IMG/VR virus record: IMGVR_UViG_3300030106_003494 | Coordinates: 1 to 46,954 of that record | DNA: 46,954 nt | Strand: one strand, 5' to 3' | DNA from: a virus | Shown: one piece after another, positions 21,699 to 30,434 of the stretch | How the letters are laid out: each line of letters begins with the position of its first letter | Position numbering within the stretch: the stretch's first letter is position 1 | Notes under the pieces: generated by a model | What the model was told of the DNA's origin: nothing | The model's database searches: none | The model's input: the letters and a program-made list of their open reading frames with translations, nothing else | Translations under genes and position numbers: made by a program

Positions 21699-22547
21699 AT
21701 GGGTCGTAAGTCTCCACCACCCCCACAGATAATATATCCACCAGCTCCACCACCTCCAGCTCCTACTACACAGGTGCCAACACAGTCGTTGTCGAGTCAG
21801 AATGCGCTTAATGAAGTAAGTGCTAAACAGCAGCGTCTAAACATGGAATTAGGTGCTCAGTTAGATAGAACTAACAAACAATTCTTTACTACAGAGAATA
21901 TTAGACAGACACAGGCAACTGGCGCTGAGAACAGACTCCAACTTAAAACAGCTGGAGAAGAGGATCGTGCTACTGCAAGAGTAACAGGTCAGGAACGTCG
22001 TGCAGAGGTTGCTGAAACAGGTCTTCAATACAGGAGAGGTCTTGAGACAGCCGGTGCTCAGGATAGGCTCACTACAGCTGAAACTGGAAGGCAACAACGT
22101 CTAGGTATTGAGACTACAGGTACTCAAGAACGTTTATCAACTGCTGAACGTGGAAGACAACAACGCCTTGGTATAGAAACCACAGGTGCTCAAGAACGTC
22201 TATCGACTGCTGAAAGAGGTAGACAACAAAGACTTGGAATAGAGACTACAGGAGCACAGGAACGTTTAAGTACAGCTGAACGTGGGAGACAACAAAGACT
22301 CGGAATAGAAACTACTGGTACACAAGAACGTTTAAGTGAAGCAGAGAGAGGAAGACAACAAAGGTTAGGTATCGAGACTACAGGTAGAGAACAAAGACAA
22401 ACAACTAGAGTTACAGGAGAAGAGCAAAGAGCTGGAATAAGAGAGACAGGTAGAGAAACCAGAGCAGTAGACTTGCAAAGAGAGCTGTTCCGTCGCTATA
22501 AAGAGAATAGAGATTTCGAACAGGCACAGAGCCAATACCGAGTATGA
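21699..22547 (+). CDS. Virion-linked protein with 11/22-residue coiled-coil repeats (282 aa)
   Basis: An N-terminal Pro run (SPPPPQIIYPPAPPPPAP) is followed, from about residue 74, by hendecad-like repeats of the form TG.Q.R...(E/A). Residues 119-228 are five near-identical 22-residue units (two hendecads each). Regular 11-residue periodicity suits a right-handed coiled-coil rod. The C-terminus is a charged helix (RELFRRYKENRDFEQAQSQY). It overlaps the next gene by ATGA. Probable structural or ejection role. Confidence 0.65.
   Translation: MGRKSPPPPQIIYPPAPPPPAPTTQVPTQSLSSQNALNEVSAKQQRLNMELGAQLDRTNKQFFTTENIRQTQATGAENRLQLKTAGEEDRATARVTGQERRAEVAETGLQYRRGLETAGAQDRLTTAETGRQQRLGIETTGTQERLSTAERGRQQRLGIETTGAQERLSTAERGRQQRLGIETTGAQERLSTAERGRQQRLGIETTGTQERLSEAERGRQQRLGIETTGREQRQTTRVTGEEQRAGIRETGRETRAVDLQRELFRRYKENRDFEQAQSQYRV
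22053..22382 (+). repeat. Five 66-bp in-frame tandem repeats
   Basis: Each unit encodes a 22-residue block (for example GTQERLSTAERGRQQRLGIE plus TT). Codons differ between copies far more than amino acids do (e.g. Arg as CGT, AGA, CGC, AGG), so selection keeps the protein pattern while DNA identity is lost. Confidence 0.75.
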
Positions 22548-23029
22548 AGAATTGGATTCAGACTTTAACTTCCAAAGATCGCGAATCCTTTCTTCAATTC
22601 TGTAAAAAAACAGGTTCTCCAATACAAATATATTTATTTTCCCGTTTTCTTGGTTTTCAAGGGACAATAGTTGAATGTAATGAATGGTCAGAAAAAGAAT
22701 TTAAAAAGAGAAATTTTCATTTAGTTTTAGAAACAGAAATAGATAATATGCAAATTGATATAGCAAATTTACGTGAAGCTATTCAAATGGGAATGGTTAA
22801 ACAAGATATGGGTGCTGCAAGGATAGCAATGTTACAAAAAGAATTACGAGGTGCAATTAAACAACTAGATGATAAAAAAGTTTTAACTGATAAACAAGGA
22901 TTGATTCTTGCAGGTGCTGACAGAGCTTTGAGGGAGATGTTAAGTATCTTTAGAGATGATCCTATAGAAGGACCTCTTCAGGAAGCATCTATGGGTGTAT
23001 GGACAAAAATATTGCAAGAAGAATCTTAG
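22544..23029 (+). CDS. Probable small terminase subunit (161 aa)
   Basis: Lies just upstream of the large terminase. It has a short mixed N-terminal domain (KKTGSPIQIYLFSRFLGF) followed by long helices (ETEIDNMQIDIANLREAIQM, QKELRGAIKQLDDKKV) suitable for an oligomeric ring. No canonical helix-turn-helix is obvious, so the call rests on position, size and helicity. Confidence 0.55.
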   Translation: MKNWIQTLTSKDRESFLQFCKKTGSPIQIYLFSRFLGFQGTIVECNEWSEKEFKKRNFHLVLETEIDNMQIDIANLREAIQMGMVKQDMGAARIAMLQKELRGAIKQLDDKKVLTDKQGLILAGADRALREMLSIFRDDPIEGPLQEASMGVWTKILQEES

Positions 23030-23053
23030 CGATAAATACGCTATGCTACGTTC

Positions 23054-24577
23054 ATGGCAGGTACAAGTATTTACAGTGTTTACAGACGCACAGCTCGTGC
23101 CGCTGCTAAACAACAAGTTGTAAAGAAAACTTCAAATATTGATATAGAAAAAGCGCGAAAAAATTTTGCGTATTTTTGTGATGTTGTAGGGGGGAAACCT
23201 CCAGCAAAACATCATATGGAATGGCATAAATATTTATGCACTGGAGATGATAGTGTTTGTTTACGTGGAATAGCTGGACCTAATATTGATATTCTTGCTC
23301 CCAGAGGATCTGCTAAATCTACTGTTTTAGGTTTATATACAGCTTGGGCTATAGGTGTACATGCTCTTCATAAATTACCTTTAAAGATTTTATATATTTC
23401 ATACACAGTTGATGTTGCTAGACCAAAGAGTGCAGCGATAAAAAGAATTATAGAAGAAAGTAAAAACTACAAAGAAATTTTTCCTACAGTAAAAATAGCT
23501 AAAGGAATTAATTCTAACGAATATTGGAGTATTGATTGGAAATTTGCAGGAATAAAATCTACCGGAGAAGAGGAGTTTAGTGTTTGTTGTGCAGGATTAA
23601 AAGGTGCTGTTACATCTAAAAGATCACATTTATGTATCATTGATGATGCTATAAAGAGTTCGGATGATATTAAAAATAAAGATATTCGTCAAGCTATGGA
23701 AGATAACTGGAATGCCGTTATTGTTCCTACTATGTTTGAAGGTGCCAGAGCTATTTGTTTAGGTACAAGATTTCGCCATGATGATATACACGCCAGAGCC
23801 TTTCTACCTGCTAATGGATGGACACAAATAATACAATCGGCAATTACTGTTGACGATCAAGGAGAAGAGATATCTTACTGGCCGGAGATGTGGTCACTTA
23901 AGTATCTAGAAGAGAGAAGAAGAGTTGCTCCAGTAGCATTTAGTTTTCAATATCAAAATCAAATTGTACAAACAAGTGAACTTTCTTTATCTCCAGATTT
24001 AATTGTTAAAGGGACTATCTCTACAGAGTTTGATGCATTAGGTGTTGGGGTTGATTTATCTGCTGGAGTTAGAGAACAAAATGATTATACAGTTTTTGTT
24101 ATGGGTGGACGAGTTAGAGATAAAATTCATATTATTGATTGTAAAAGAGTAAGAGTTATGGGTAATTTAGAAAAATTAGAATTATTAATGGAAATGATGG
24201 AAGAATGGGGAGTGGTTTATAAAGATGGTAAAAGTTACTTTCCTACCGGAACTGCAACTCATGTTTGGTCTGAAGCAGTTGCTTATCAAGCTTCTCTAGA
24301 GGCAGATTTTAAAAGAATATGTTTAGGGGATCATGGATTACATAATTTAATTTGGCATCCAGTAAAAGGATTTAGAGGAGATAAAGTTGCAAGATTTAGA
24401 GGAATAATGGGTTTATTTGAACAAAGAAAAATTATTTTTAATAAATTTAGAAAGTTTGGACCTCTTACTGATGAGATAGTAAATTTTGGGGTTAGCTCAC
24501 ATGATGATTGCGTAGATGCATTAGTTTGGCTATGTAATGGGTTAATGACTCGCGGAAAACTTGAGTTAGAGTATTGA
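23054..24577 (+). CDS. terL: Terminase large subunit (507 aa)
   Basis: The packaging ATPase and nuclease that cuts and pumps DNA into the prohead. Walker A: LAPRGSAKST (residues 81-90, Lys88). Walker B: LCIIDDA (193-199). A coupling segment follows (CLGTRFRHDD). The C-terminal RNase H-like nuclease shows GVDLSAG with an early Asp and a late HDDCVDALVW pair of Asp residues, the usual metal ligands. Length is normal for the family. Start at ATG 23054. It is flanked by the probable small subunit and an AbrB-like gene. Confidence 0.93.
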   Translation: MAGTSIYSVYRRTARAAAKQQVVKKTSNIDIEKARKNFAYFCDVVGGKPPAKHHMEWHKYLCTGDDSVCLRGIAGPNIDILAPRGSAKSTVLGLYTAWAIGVHALHKLPLKILYISYTVDVARPKSAAIKRIIEESKNYKEIFPTVKIAKGINSNEYWSIDWKFAGIKSTGEEEFSVCCAGLKGAVTSKRSHLCIIDDAIKSSDDIKNKDIRQAMEDNWNAVIVPTMFEGARAICLGTRFRHDDIHARAFLPANGWTQIIQSAITVDDQGEEISYWPEMWSLKYLEERRRVAPVAFSFQYQNQIVQTSELSLSPDLIVKGTISTEFDALGVGVDLSAGVREQNDYTVFVMGGRVRDKIHIIDCKRVRVMGNLEKLELLMEMMEEWGVVYKDGKSYFPTGTATHVWSEAVAYQASLEADFKRICLGDHGLHNLIWHPVKGFRGDKVARFRGIMGLFEQRKIIFNKFRKFGPLTDEIVNFGVSSHDDCVDALVWLCNGLMTRGKLELEY

Positions 24578-24604
24578 CGACTTAAACTATTACTAACAAG
24601 ATTA

Positions 24605-24787
24605 ATGTCACCTACTTATTACAATCTGGAATTAGAGCAAGACCAATATGGATCTGCTGTTATTCCCCTCCCTGATGAACTATGTCATGACATGGCACTA
24701 CAACCAAACGAAAGGTTTGAGGTAGAATGTGAGGGAGATGAAATTAAATTAAAAAGATTACATGCAGGATATGACATTGATCAATAG
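24605..24787 (+). CDS. AbrB/MazE-like small DNA-binding protein (60 aa)
   Basis: The segment SAVIPLPDELCHDMALQPNE followed by FEVECEGDEIKLKRL fits the swapped-hairpin AbrB/SpoVT/MazE fold: 'g..viPlP.el...l.l..g...ev..e.g.i.lkr'. Such proteins are transition regulators or antitoxins; no toxin is next to it. Placed between terminase and portal, it may regulate late genes. The start is ATG 24605. Confidence 0.7.
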   Translation: MSPTYYNLELEQDQYGSAVIPLPDELCHDMALQPNERFEVECEGDEIKLKRLHAGYDIDQ

Positions 24788-24804
24788 TCCAAACTTCTAA
24801 TCTA

Positions 24805-27054
24805 ATGAGTGAAAGTAATAGCAAAACTGCCTTAGAAGATATGATCAAATCGGTCATAAATAGAGATGGCCGTGGTTCAGCAGATACTATGCTGTTAAGT
24901 TCTCATTTATCTCAAATGAAAATGTTTGGGATTAGGCAGGGAGTTGAGTTTTATCCTCAGCAAGATAATTTAGGGACTCAAAGATTTGATTTTATTCAAC
25001 AGGTAATAAAATTTAATCAGCTTGATGCAAGACTTGATGCAATATGGGATAGATTTTTAGCATATGGAAAAGGATTATTTTATATAAGACCTACAGAAAA
25101 ATCTTATAGAATTTATTGGTTTAATAAAGACGCATATAGGACTTATTACACACCTGAAGGAGATTTACAGGAAGTTATTATTATTTATCCTTATAAAGTA
25201 AAATCTTCTAAAGGTTTTGCCGGAGTTGGTTTAAATACAGATAAAAGATATATGAGATTGAAAATTACCGCTAAAGAAATAGAAGAAATACATACTGAAC
25301 AAGAAATAACTTTTGAACAAGATAATATAAATTTTGCTGCTTTTGATAAAAAAATTGTAGAAAATTCTATGGAATTTATTCCATGTGTTGAAGTATTTAA
25401 TAATCCGGATGCATTTGGAACTGACGGTTCAGGTGAGTTTGACTTTTTGGCAAATCAAATATTAGCTCACGATGAAATGGTAAAAAATATTAGAGCTAAT
25501 TTATCATTCTTTGGTAATCCAACTTTACTTTCTTCTAGACCCAAACAAGATATTGTTGAGAGCGATAGTGAGACAGCTCAACGTCCTAGTATATCTAGTC
25601 AGTCCGGTTTTCAATCTGATGTTAACTTATTTAGTTCCACATATAAACAAGATCCTATAACAAGACAACAACCTGGATATACTGGCAAACCAGGAAGTGG
25701 AATGAGAGTTCCTAGAGTTATTGCTAATTTAGAACCTTCAGATCGTGTTGGATTTATTACACCTAATGCTGTAAGTTCTGATCAGGCTCGATTCTCTGAA
25801 CAACTAAGAAGTGAAATCAGATTAGCTTTAGGTGGTATAGATGATTTAAGTATTACTAATGTAACGGCTACAGAAATTAAATCTGCTTATGGTCGGGTAA
25901 GTGCAACAGCTAAAAAGAAATGTTTACAAATTTATCAATATGGAATATGTAAATGTTTCGAATTAATTATTTTTCAAGAAGAACAAATTTTTAGAAAATC
26001 CTTGGCTTTTGCTTCAGGAATAAAATATCCTGTTTTACCAGAAAATATCGAAGATCCAAAAGCACTTGAAAAATACGATAAACAGAAAGCAAAGTATGAG
26101 CAAAAATTACAAGCTGCTGTTGACGAAGCAGTAGAGAAAAAAGAAATACCTGACGGGGTTTTAGGCTTAATACCCGATGGGGATAGAACTGTTTTATGGA
26201 GATGGATGGGACCTGTTTATGAGGACACTGCTCAAGACAAACTTAATCAATCTATCTTTACTCGAAATCTTCAAGAATTAGGCGTTGATAGCATAGAAGC
26301 ACTGAAGTATTTATTCCCATCTAAAACGGACGATGAGATTGCTGCAATGCTCTCTGGTTTTCCCTTCCGGATGGTTGGAGAAGTACAGAGGGCATATTCG
26401 CAGTTTATTGATTTAATAAATCAAGAGATGCGAACACCACATCCGCAGCAACCGAATTTACCGATGGCTGCAGACCCAAGATTGGATTTAACTCCTTTCT
26501 TATATCGAACATTAGAAAGTTTACAAAAAGAGGTAACCTATGCAGGCCGATACCGCAGCGCCGACCCAATCGGCACCCCAAGTATCCCAGACCCAGCCGA
26601 CCAGCTACGTGGCTCAGACAGCGGCGCAGGCACCGGCCGTTTCAACGAATTCCCAATGGGTGGCTCCATCCCAACCAGTGGCGGCACCAGCACCACAAGT
26701 GCAAGCGCAGATGGGGATCAACAACGGATACAACCCTACTCAGTACAGCCCCCAGCCACAACAGGCGGCTCCACAAGCGGAGAACCCATACAAGGACGCA
26801 TTCAACAGGGTGGTAGGACTCCTGAGTTCACCAGTTCAATTCCCGTTCCAGGGTCAACAGTCGATTCAGAATCAACCAATCGACCAAACCAATTACGCTT
26901 CCCAAACACCAGCCCAATACAGCAACGCGGTAGCGCCGACTTATACGCCTTCGACCAACAACAACCAGGCATACTCCAACAGTTATTCCCCAACTTCTCA
27001 GGAGATAACCAACGAGCAGCTAATGGCAAACGGGGTAAGCGAGGCAAGTCTTGA
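24805..27054 (+). CDS. Portal protein (749 aa)
   Basis: The dodecameric head vertex ring through which DNA passes. Size and position right after the terminase fit podovirus portals. Residues 50-110 (RFDFIQQVIKFNQLDARLDA, YGKGLFYIRPTEKSYRIYWF) and a middle helical stem (AYGRVSATAKKKCLQIYQYG) fit the fold. Residues from about 579 are a low-complexity Pro/Ser/Thr/Gly tail because the reading frame is shared with the scaffold gene. Ends KRGKRGKS. Start at ATG 24805. Confidence 0.85.
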   Translation: MSESNSKTALEDMIKSVINRDGRGSADTMLLSSHLSQMKMFGIRQGVEFYPQQDNLGTQRFDFIQQVIKFNQLDARLDAIWDRFLAYGKGLFYIRPTEKSYRIYWFNKDAYRTYYTPEGDLQEVIIIYPYKVKSSKGFAGVGLNTDKRYMRLKITAKEIEEIHTEQEITFEQDNINFAAFDKKIVENSMEFIPCVEVFNNPDAFGTDGSGEFDFLANQILAHDEMVKNIRANLSFFGNPTLLSSRPKQDIVESDSETAQRPSISSQSGFQSDVNLFSSTYKQDPITRQQPGYTGKPGSGMRVPRVIANLEPSDRVGFITPNAVSSDQARFSEQLRSEIRLALGGIDDLSITNVTATEIKSAYGRVSATAKKKCLQIYQYGICKCFELIIFQEEQIFRKSLAFASGIKYPVLPENIEDPKALEKYDKQKAKYEQKLQAAVDEAVEKKEIPDGVLGLIPDGDRTVLWRWMGPVYEDTAQDKLNQSIFTRNLQELGVDSIEALKYLFPSKTDDEIAAMLSGFPFRMVGEVQRAYSQFIDLINQEMRTPHPQQPNLPMAADPRLDLTPFLYRTLESLQKEVTYAGRYRSADPIGTPSIPDPADQLRGSDSGAGTGRFNEFPMGGSIPTSGGTSTTSASADGDQQRIQPYSVQPPATTGGSTSGEPIQGRIQQGGRTPEFTSSIPVPGSTVDSESTNRPNQLRFPNTSPIQQRGSADLYAFDQQQPGILQQLFPNFSGDNQRAANGKRGKRGKS

Positions 27055-27532
27055 AGTAATTAATCATTTTGGTGCTGATGCTCCAGCAGTTTTAAATAAC
27101 TATGCAGTACAGCTAGAAGATTCATTAATTCAATCAAACGCTAACTTACAGGAAGCTGTTAATCTTCTTCAGGAGATGTCTACTGAGCATAAAGCTTATG
27201 AACAGATTCTTACTGATCCAGATGTATTAGCAGATTACACATGTGAGTTCTTCGGTCCTAATGGTCCTTATCCAGTAGAAGAAGAGCAAGCAGGTTATGC
27301 TAATCAAGGTGTACAGCAAAGACCTTTAGCAGGTCAGCCTCAAGCTCAGGCTCCTTCACGTCCTGAAATGCCTGTTCCTCCACAGCCACAAGCTCCTAGA
27401 AATGCAGGAGACTTTTGGAATGACTTCGGAACTGCGGCAGACCGTGATCCACAGAACGCATGGAAATATCTAAATGCAGCACAACAGAATCCTGAGATCT
27501 TCCGTCAGAAGCTCTTAGTAATGGATTCCTAA
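26540..27532 (+). CDS. Probable scaffold protein, overlapping portal (330 aa)
   Basis: The ATG at 26540 has AGAGG 8 bases upstream and lies inside the portal gene in another frame. Residues 1-165 are Gln/Pro/Ala-rich and disordered (e.g. PQVSQTQPTSYVAQTAAQ). From residue 170 on a clear protein region begins: LEVINHFGADAPAVLNNYAV, an acidic helix and a Pro/Gln linker, ending FRQKLLVMDS. A disordered head, acidic helices and location just before the capsid genes are usual for scaffolds. A protease/scaffold fusion is not seen. Confidence 0.7.
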   Translation: MQADTAAPTQSAPQVSQTQPTSYVAQTAAQAPAVSTNSQWVAPSQPVAAPAPQVQAQMGINNGYNPTQYSPQPQQAAPQAENPYKDAFNRVVGLLSSPVQFPFQGQQSIQNQPIDQTNYASQTPAQYSNAVAPTYTPSTNNNQAYSNSYSPTSQEITNEQLMANGVSEASLEVINHFGADAPAVLNNYAVQLEDSLIQSNANLQEAVNLLQEMSTEHKAYEQILTDPDVLADYTCEFFGPNGPYPVEEEQAGYANQGVQQRPLAGQPQAQAPSRPEMPVPPQPQAPRNAGDFWNDFGTAADRDPQNAWKYLNAAQQNPEIFRQKLLVMDS

Positions 27533-27542
27533 GAAAAACAAC

Positions 27543-27572
27543 AGGGGGTGATAATTCACCCCTTACTTTTTT
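27543..27572 (+). terminator. Rho-independent terminator after the scaffold gene
   Basis: AGGGGGTG/CACCCCTT stem (8 pairs, one wobble), 6-base loop ATAATT, then ACTTTTTT. It is 10 bases after the scaffold stop and 3 bases before the next ATG, so part of transcription probably continues. Confidence 0.75.
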
Positions 27573-27575
27573 AAA

Positions 27576-28004
27576 ATGAAGAAGAAAAAACCAAGCACAT
27601 CACAAAAAGCTGATCAATTTTTAAATACAATTGGCACAGCAGGAGGAGTAATAGGATCACCAAGCCTTATAGGTTTTGGAGGATCTGATCTTCGTGAGCA
27701 GGTATTTGCTGGTAACAGGGATGAATATGCAAACCGACGAATGAAACAGGGAGATACAAGAGTTTCAGGATCTGCAGCTATGCCCTCTGATTTAGATGCA
27801 TCTTATTTAAAATTAAATCTCCCAGGATCACCATTACCTGCTAATGCTTTGTTGATGCCTAGAAACGTAATGAATGCACAGATAACACAACAACAGATAG
27901 CTGCTAATGAACAATTAATATATGGTCAAAATATGCCTTTAGCCGGAACTATGCAGTTACCCATAGGTCAGCCTCCTTTAGAATCAAGAAAAGGTAAAAA
28001 GTAA
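27576..28004 (+). CDS. Hypothetical head-linked protein (142 aa)
   Basis: Starts at ATG 27576 (MKKKKPSTSQKADQFLNTIG) directly after the terminator T run. Low complexity with Gly/Ala early and a Gln/Ile-rich helix late (NAQITQQQIAANEQLIYGQN). The stop abuts the next gene. No family is recognised. Confidence 0.6.
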   Translation: MKKKKPSTSQKADQFLNTIGTAGGVIGSPSLIGFGGSDLREQVFAGNRDEYANRRMKQGDTRVSGSAAMPSDLDASYLKLNLPGSPLPANALLMPRNVMNAQITQQQIAANEQLIYGQNMPLAGTMQLPIGQPPLESRKGKK

Positions 28005-28211
28005 ATGGATTCCAATAAAGCTAAAAAAGCAACAAAAAAAGCAAAAGATTTTCAAAAATTTGCAGCTGAGTTTGATGCAATGAGAGCAGCTGAAGAAGCT
28101 TCTCAAGCTACGATGCAACCAGCTGATGGATTGATTAATCCTTATGGACGTATTGGCACTGTCCCTCCAACTGAATATACAGTAACAAATCAATTAAACG
28201 GATACGCATAA
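28005..28211 (+). CDS. Hypothetical Lys/Ala-rich protein (68 aa)
   Basis: Starts at ATG 28005, directly against the previous stop. Basic helix (NKAKKATKKAKDFQKFAAEF) then polar tail ending YTVTNQLNGYA. Unknown; perhaps a head accessory. Confidence 0.55.
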   Translation: MDSNKAKKATKKAKDFQKFAAEFDAMRAAEEASQATMQPADGLINPYGRIGTVPPTEYTVTNQLNGYA

Positions 28212-28351
28212 TTAAGATAAATTTTTAGAGAAAGCTTATATAAGTACAATATTAAGTTAATTTATAATTCTAATAATGGAATTTATTTTCCAGTTTCAAA
28301 AATGAGCACAATTTAGTGTTCGCAATCAGCAAACCTAGCTGAAATTCTAAA
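28212..28351 (+). promoter_or_regulatory. Intergenic leader of the capsid gene
   Basis: 140 bases without a gene. It is AT-rich with a TATAAT at 28263-28268 in suitable position for a -10, but no convincing -35 pairs with it. Extra transcription of the capsid gene from here is inferred. Confidence 0.35.
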
Positions 28352-29497
28352 ATGTTTATAGATAACGATTTTCCGAAGCTGCTGGGTGCCGAGTTATATA
28401 GACCACATCCTGCGTATATCGTAGAAATGGCAACAGAGCCAGTGGTTGTACATGACTTCACCAAGCAGCCAGGTCAGACCGTTCAGTTAGATCGCTACAG
28501 ATTCTTTGGCAATCCTGGAACTAAGACTTCAAGAGAGAGGACTCAGGACCAGACAATTGGCACAGCAAATAGCAGATCTATCGTAAAGGACAAAGTACTT
28601 GTATCTCTTAGGGAATATACAGGTCCTGCTGACCCTAACAACTCAAATCTACCTAGCACATTCAAAATTGCTAGAGAAACCCTAATGACAGCTCAGCGTC
28701 TGCTTCTTGACACTGGAAACTTAAATATGTTCCATCAGTCAATTGGTTCGCTTACACTGTTGGACGACTATAGAAGATGGAGAGATAGAGTATTCCTTGA
28801 TGAGCTATTCAAATCTGAAGCTCGTGGTCAGTCTTCTGACACACAAGGTGGTTACTACTATCCAAACACAAAAACTAAGTCAAACTCTACTACTCTTAAT
28901 GCATATACTGCTACAGAGTACGCATCAGAGCGTTTCAAGTTCAACGTTAAGACAGACCTACTAGAAGTAGTTAAGAGCTTAAGAAAGAGACACGTACCAG
29001 TATTCGGCGATGGTTACTATCGTTGTATAGCTGATCCTTCATTCATGAAAGATCTACGTGCAGATCAAGGATTCAGAGAAGTTGCAAGATACCCAGGAAT
29101 GGGTCAAGGCAACCCATTAATGCAAGCAGGTTCTCCTAACCAAGCAATCTACCAAGGTGGACAGTATGGTCAGGCACAGTTTGTTGCAGGTGAGCCAGTT
29201 ATGCCATCTGGATTCGTATTTGAAGGTGTAAGATTCTTTGAATCTACAAACTTCCCATCAAAAACAATTACGGTCGATATTGGTGATGGTAACGGAGCTT
29301 CCTCAAAAACAACTCCTGCAGGACTATTCTTTGGTCCTCAGTCAATTGGTGTTGGTATTGGTGGTCCAAATGCTCAAGTTCTAATCAATAACAATGATGA
29401 TTTTTCCAGATTTATCATTCTGATTTGGCAGCTATATGCTGGCTTTGCGAACTTGAATAAGGACTTCATTACAACAGCCTTCACAATTACTGAATAA
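28352..29497 (+). CDS. Probable major capsid protein (381 aa)
   Basis: Size, position after scaffold and small head genes, and an own upstream leader fit the coat protein. The chain starts MFIDNDFPKLLGAELY, has an N-terminal helix-loop region rich in Arg/Thr (GNPGTKTSRERTQDQTIG), a helix DDYRRWRDRVFLDELF, and beta-rich core (GDGYYRCIADPSFMKDLRAD) in HK97-like order. The codon pattern here (more GAC, CTT, AAG) differs slightly from neighbours, as in highly expressed genes. Confidence 0.8.
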   Translation: MFIDNDFPKLLGAELYRPHPAYIVEMATEPVVVHDFTKQPGQTVQLDRYRFFGNPGTKTSRERTQDQTIGTANSRSIVKDKVLVSLREYTGPADPNNSNLPSTFKIARETLMTAQRLLLDTGNLNMFHQSIGSLTLLDDYRRWRDRVFLDELFKSEARGQSSDTQGGYYYPNTKTKSNSTTLNAYTATEYASERFKFNVKTDLLEVVKSLRKRHVPVFGDGYYRCIADPSFMKDLRADQGFREVARYPGMGQGNPLMQAGSPNQAIYQGGQYGQAQFVAGEPVMPSGFVFEGVRFFESTNFPSKTITVDIGDGNGASSKTTPAGLFFGPQSIGVGIGGPNAQVLINNNDDFSRFIILIWQLYAGFANLNKDFITTAFTITE

Positions 29498-29512
29498 GGG
29501 AGGATTTAAATA

Positions 29513-30331
29513 ATGGCAACTTATAAAAGTGACGCAGGAGCAATCCTACAACCTGGAAATCAAACAAGAAGATTATCTTCATTCAATAATGAAGGTGTAT
29601 TTGGTTGGCCTGGAATTGAAGCTTTTGAGCAAGTTGGTTTCGTAAAAGTAACTAACCTTTCAGCTGATAAAGCTAGTTTTAAAAGTTTCAACATCACTGT
29701 ACCTTCTCCAGATAGAAGAGTAAGTGACAGAGTAAGGGATGACCGCACAAGTTTAGTGGTCAAGGCTAGTTCAGAAAGACCTGCATATATCTATGGAGCA
29801 TCCATAGCTATTGGACAGGATACACCTACTGGTGGTCTTCCTAGCTTCCCAGCATCTCCAATAACAGCAGATCTCGGTGGTACAACTACTGAGCTTTTAT
29901 TACTTGGTCCTGATAATGGTGGTAACCCAATTGGTGTACCAGCAACACAGGCATTAGGTAATGCTGCAGCAACAAGTACATTGACTGCTGCTAATTCACT
30001 GTTTACTCAAGGATCAGAAAATGTAACACTTGCGAAGATTCCTTTCTGGACATCTGTTACTACAGCTGGTATTGATGATCAGGACGCTGCAAACGCTATG
30101 TTGTACAAAGTCACAGCAGACACAACTTTCAAAGTTTATAATGTCAATGCTGTTACAGGTACTACAGTTAGTGGTGATGGTGTATTTATCTCTCAAGATG
30201 ATTCAGACGCAGGTAGAGCAGCATACATCGTATGTCGTGTAAACTACTTACGTCCAGCAAAAGCTGTAACTTGGGATGATATTTCTTCCTTCGTGGACTT
30301 TGCTTCACAGGTAGGCGGAACAGATTCATAA
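29513..30331 (+). CDS. Virion protein, head decoration candidate (272 aa)
   Basis: ATG 29513 has a strong ribosome-binding site (GGGAGGA, 8 bases upstream), suggesting high expression. Beta-rich with Ser/Thr/Gly-rich loops (TAANSLFTQGSENVTLAKIP). It ends before a strong terminator. Directly after the coat gene, a decoration or head protein is likely, but no family is recognised. Confidence 0.6.
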   Translation: MATYKSDAGAILQPGNQTRRLSSFNNEGVFGWPGIEAFEQVGFVKVTNLSADKASFKSFNITVPSPDRRVSDRVRDDRTSLVVKASSERPAYIYGASIAIGQDTPTGGLPSFPASPITADLGGTTTELLLLGPDNGGNPIGVPATQALGNAAATSTLTAANSLFTQGSENVTLAKIPFWTSVTTAGIDDQDAANAMLYKVTADTTFKVYNVNAVTGTTVSGDGVFISQDDSDAGRAAYIVCRVNYLRPAKAVTWDDISSFVDFASQVGGTDS

Positions 30332-30356
30332 TTTATATTTTAAATTATATAAAGAG

Positions 30357-30381
30357 GCGAGTCATAGTGGCTCGCTTTTTT
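30357..30381 (+). terminator. Rho-independent terminator after capsid and decoration genes
   Basis: GCGAGTCA/TGGCTCGC stem (8 pairs, one wobble) with a 3-base loop TAG, followed by TTTTTT. It lies 26 bases after the 272-aa gene and separates the coat unit from the connector and tail genes. Confidence 0.85.
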
Positions 30382-30434
30382 ATTGGCAACAAAAGTTTAA
30401 TGAGTTAAGCTATTCAAAGAGATCTAATTAATTT

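Noticed and set aside
22053-22382. CRISPR-like array
   Set aside because: The five 66-bp units are in frame, encode conserved protein repeats and have no unique spacers.
26802-27047. Minus-strand open frame opposite the portal/scaffold overlap
   Set aside because: It lies on the opposite strand within two overlapping real genes, with no ribosome-binding site; it is a composition artefact.
24805-27532. Scaffold frame as a chance shadow of portal
   Set aside because: It continues 478 bases beyond the portal stop with clear protein character and has its own ribosome-binding site and terminator, so it is real.
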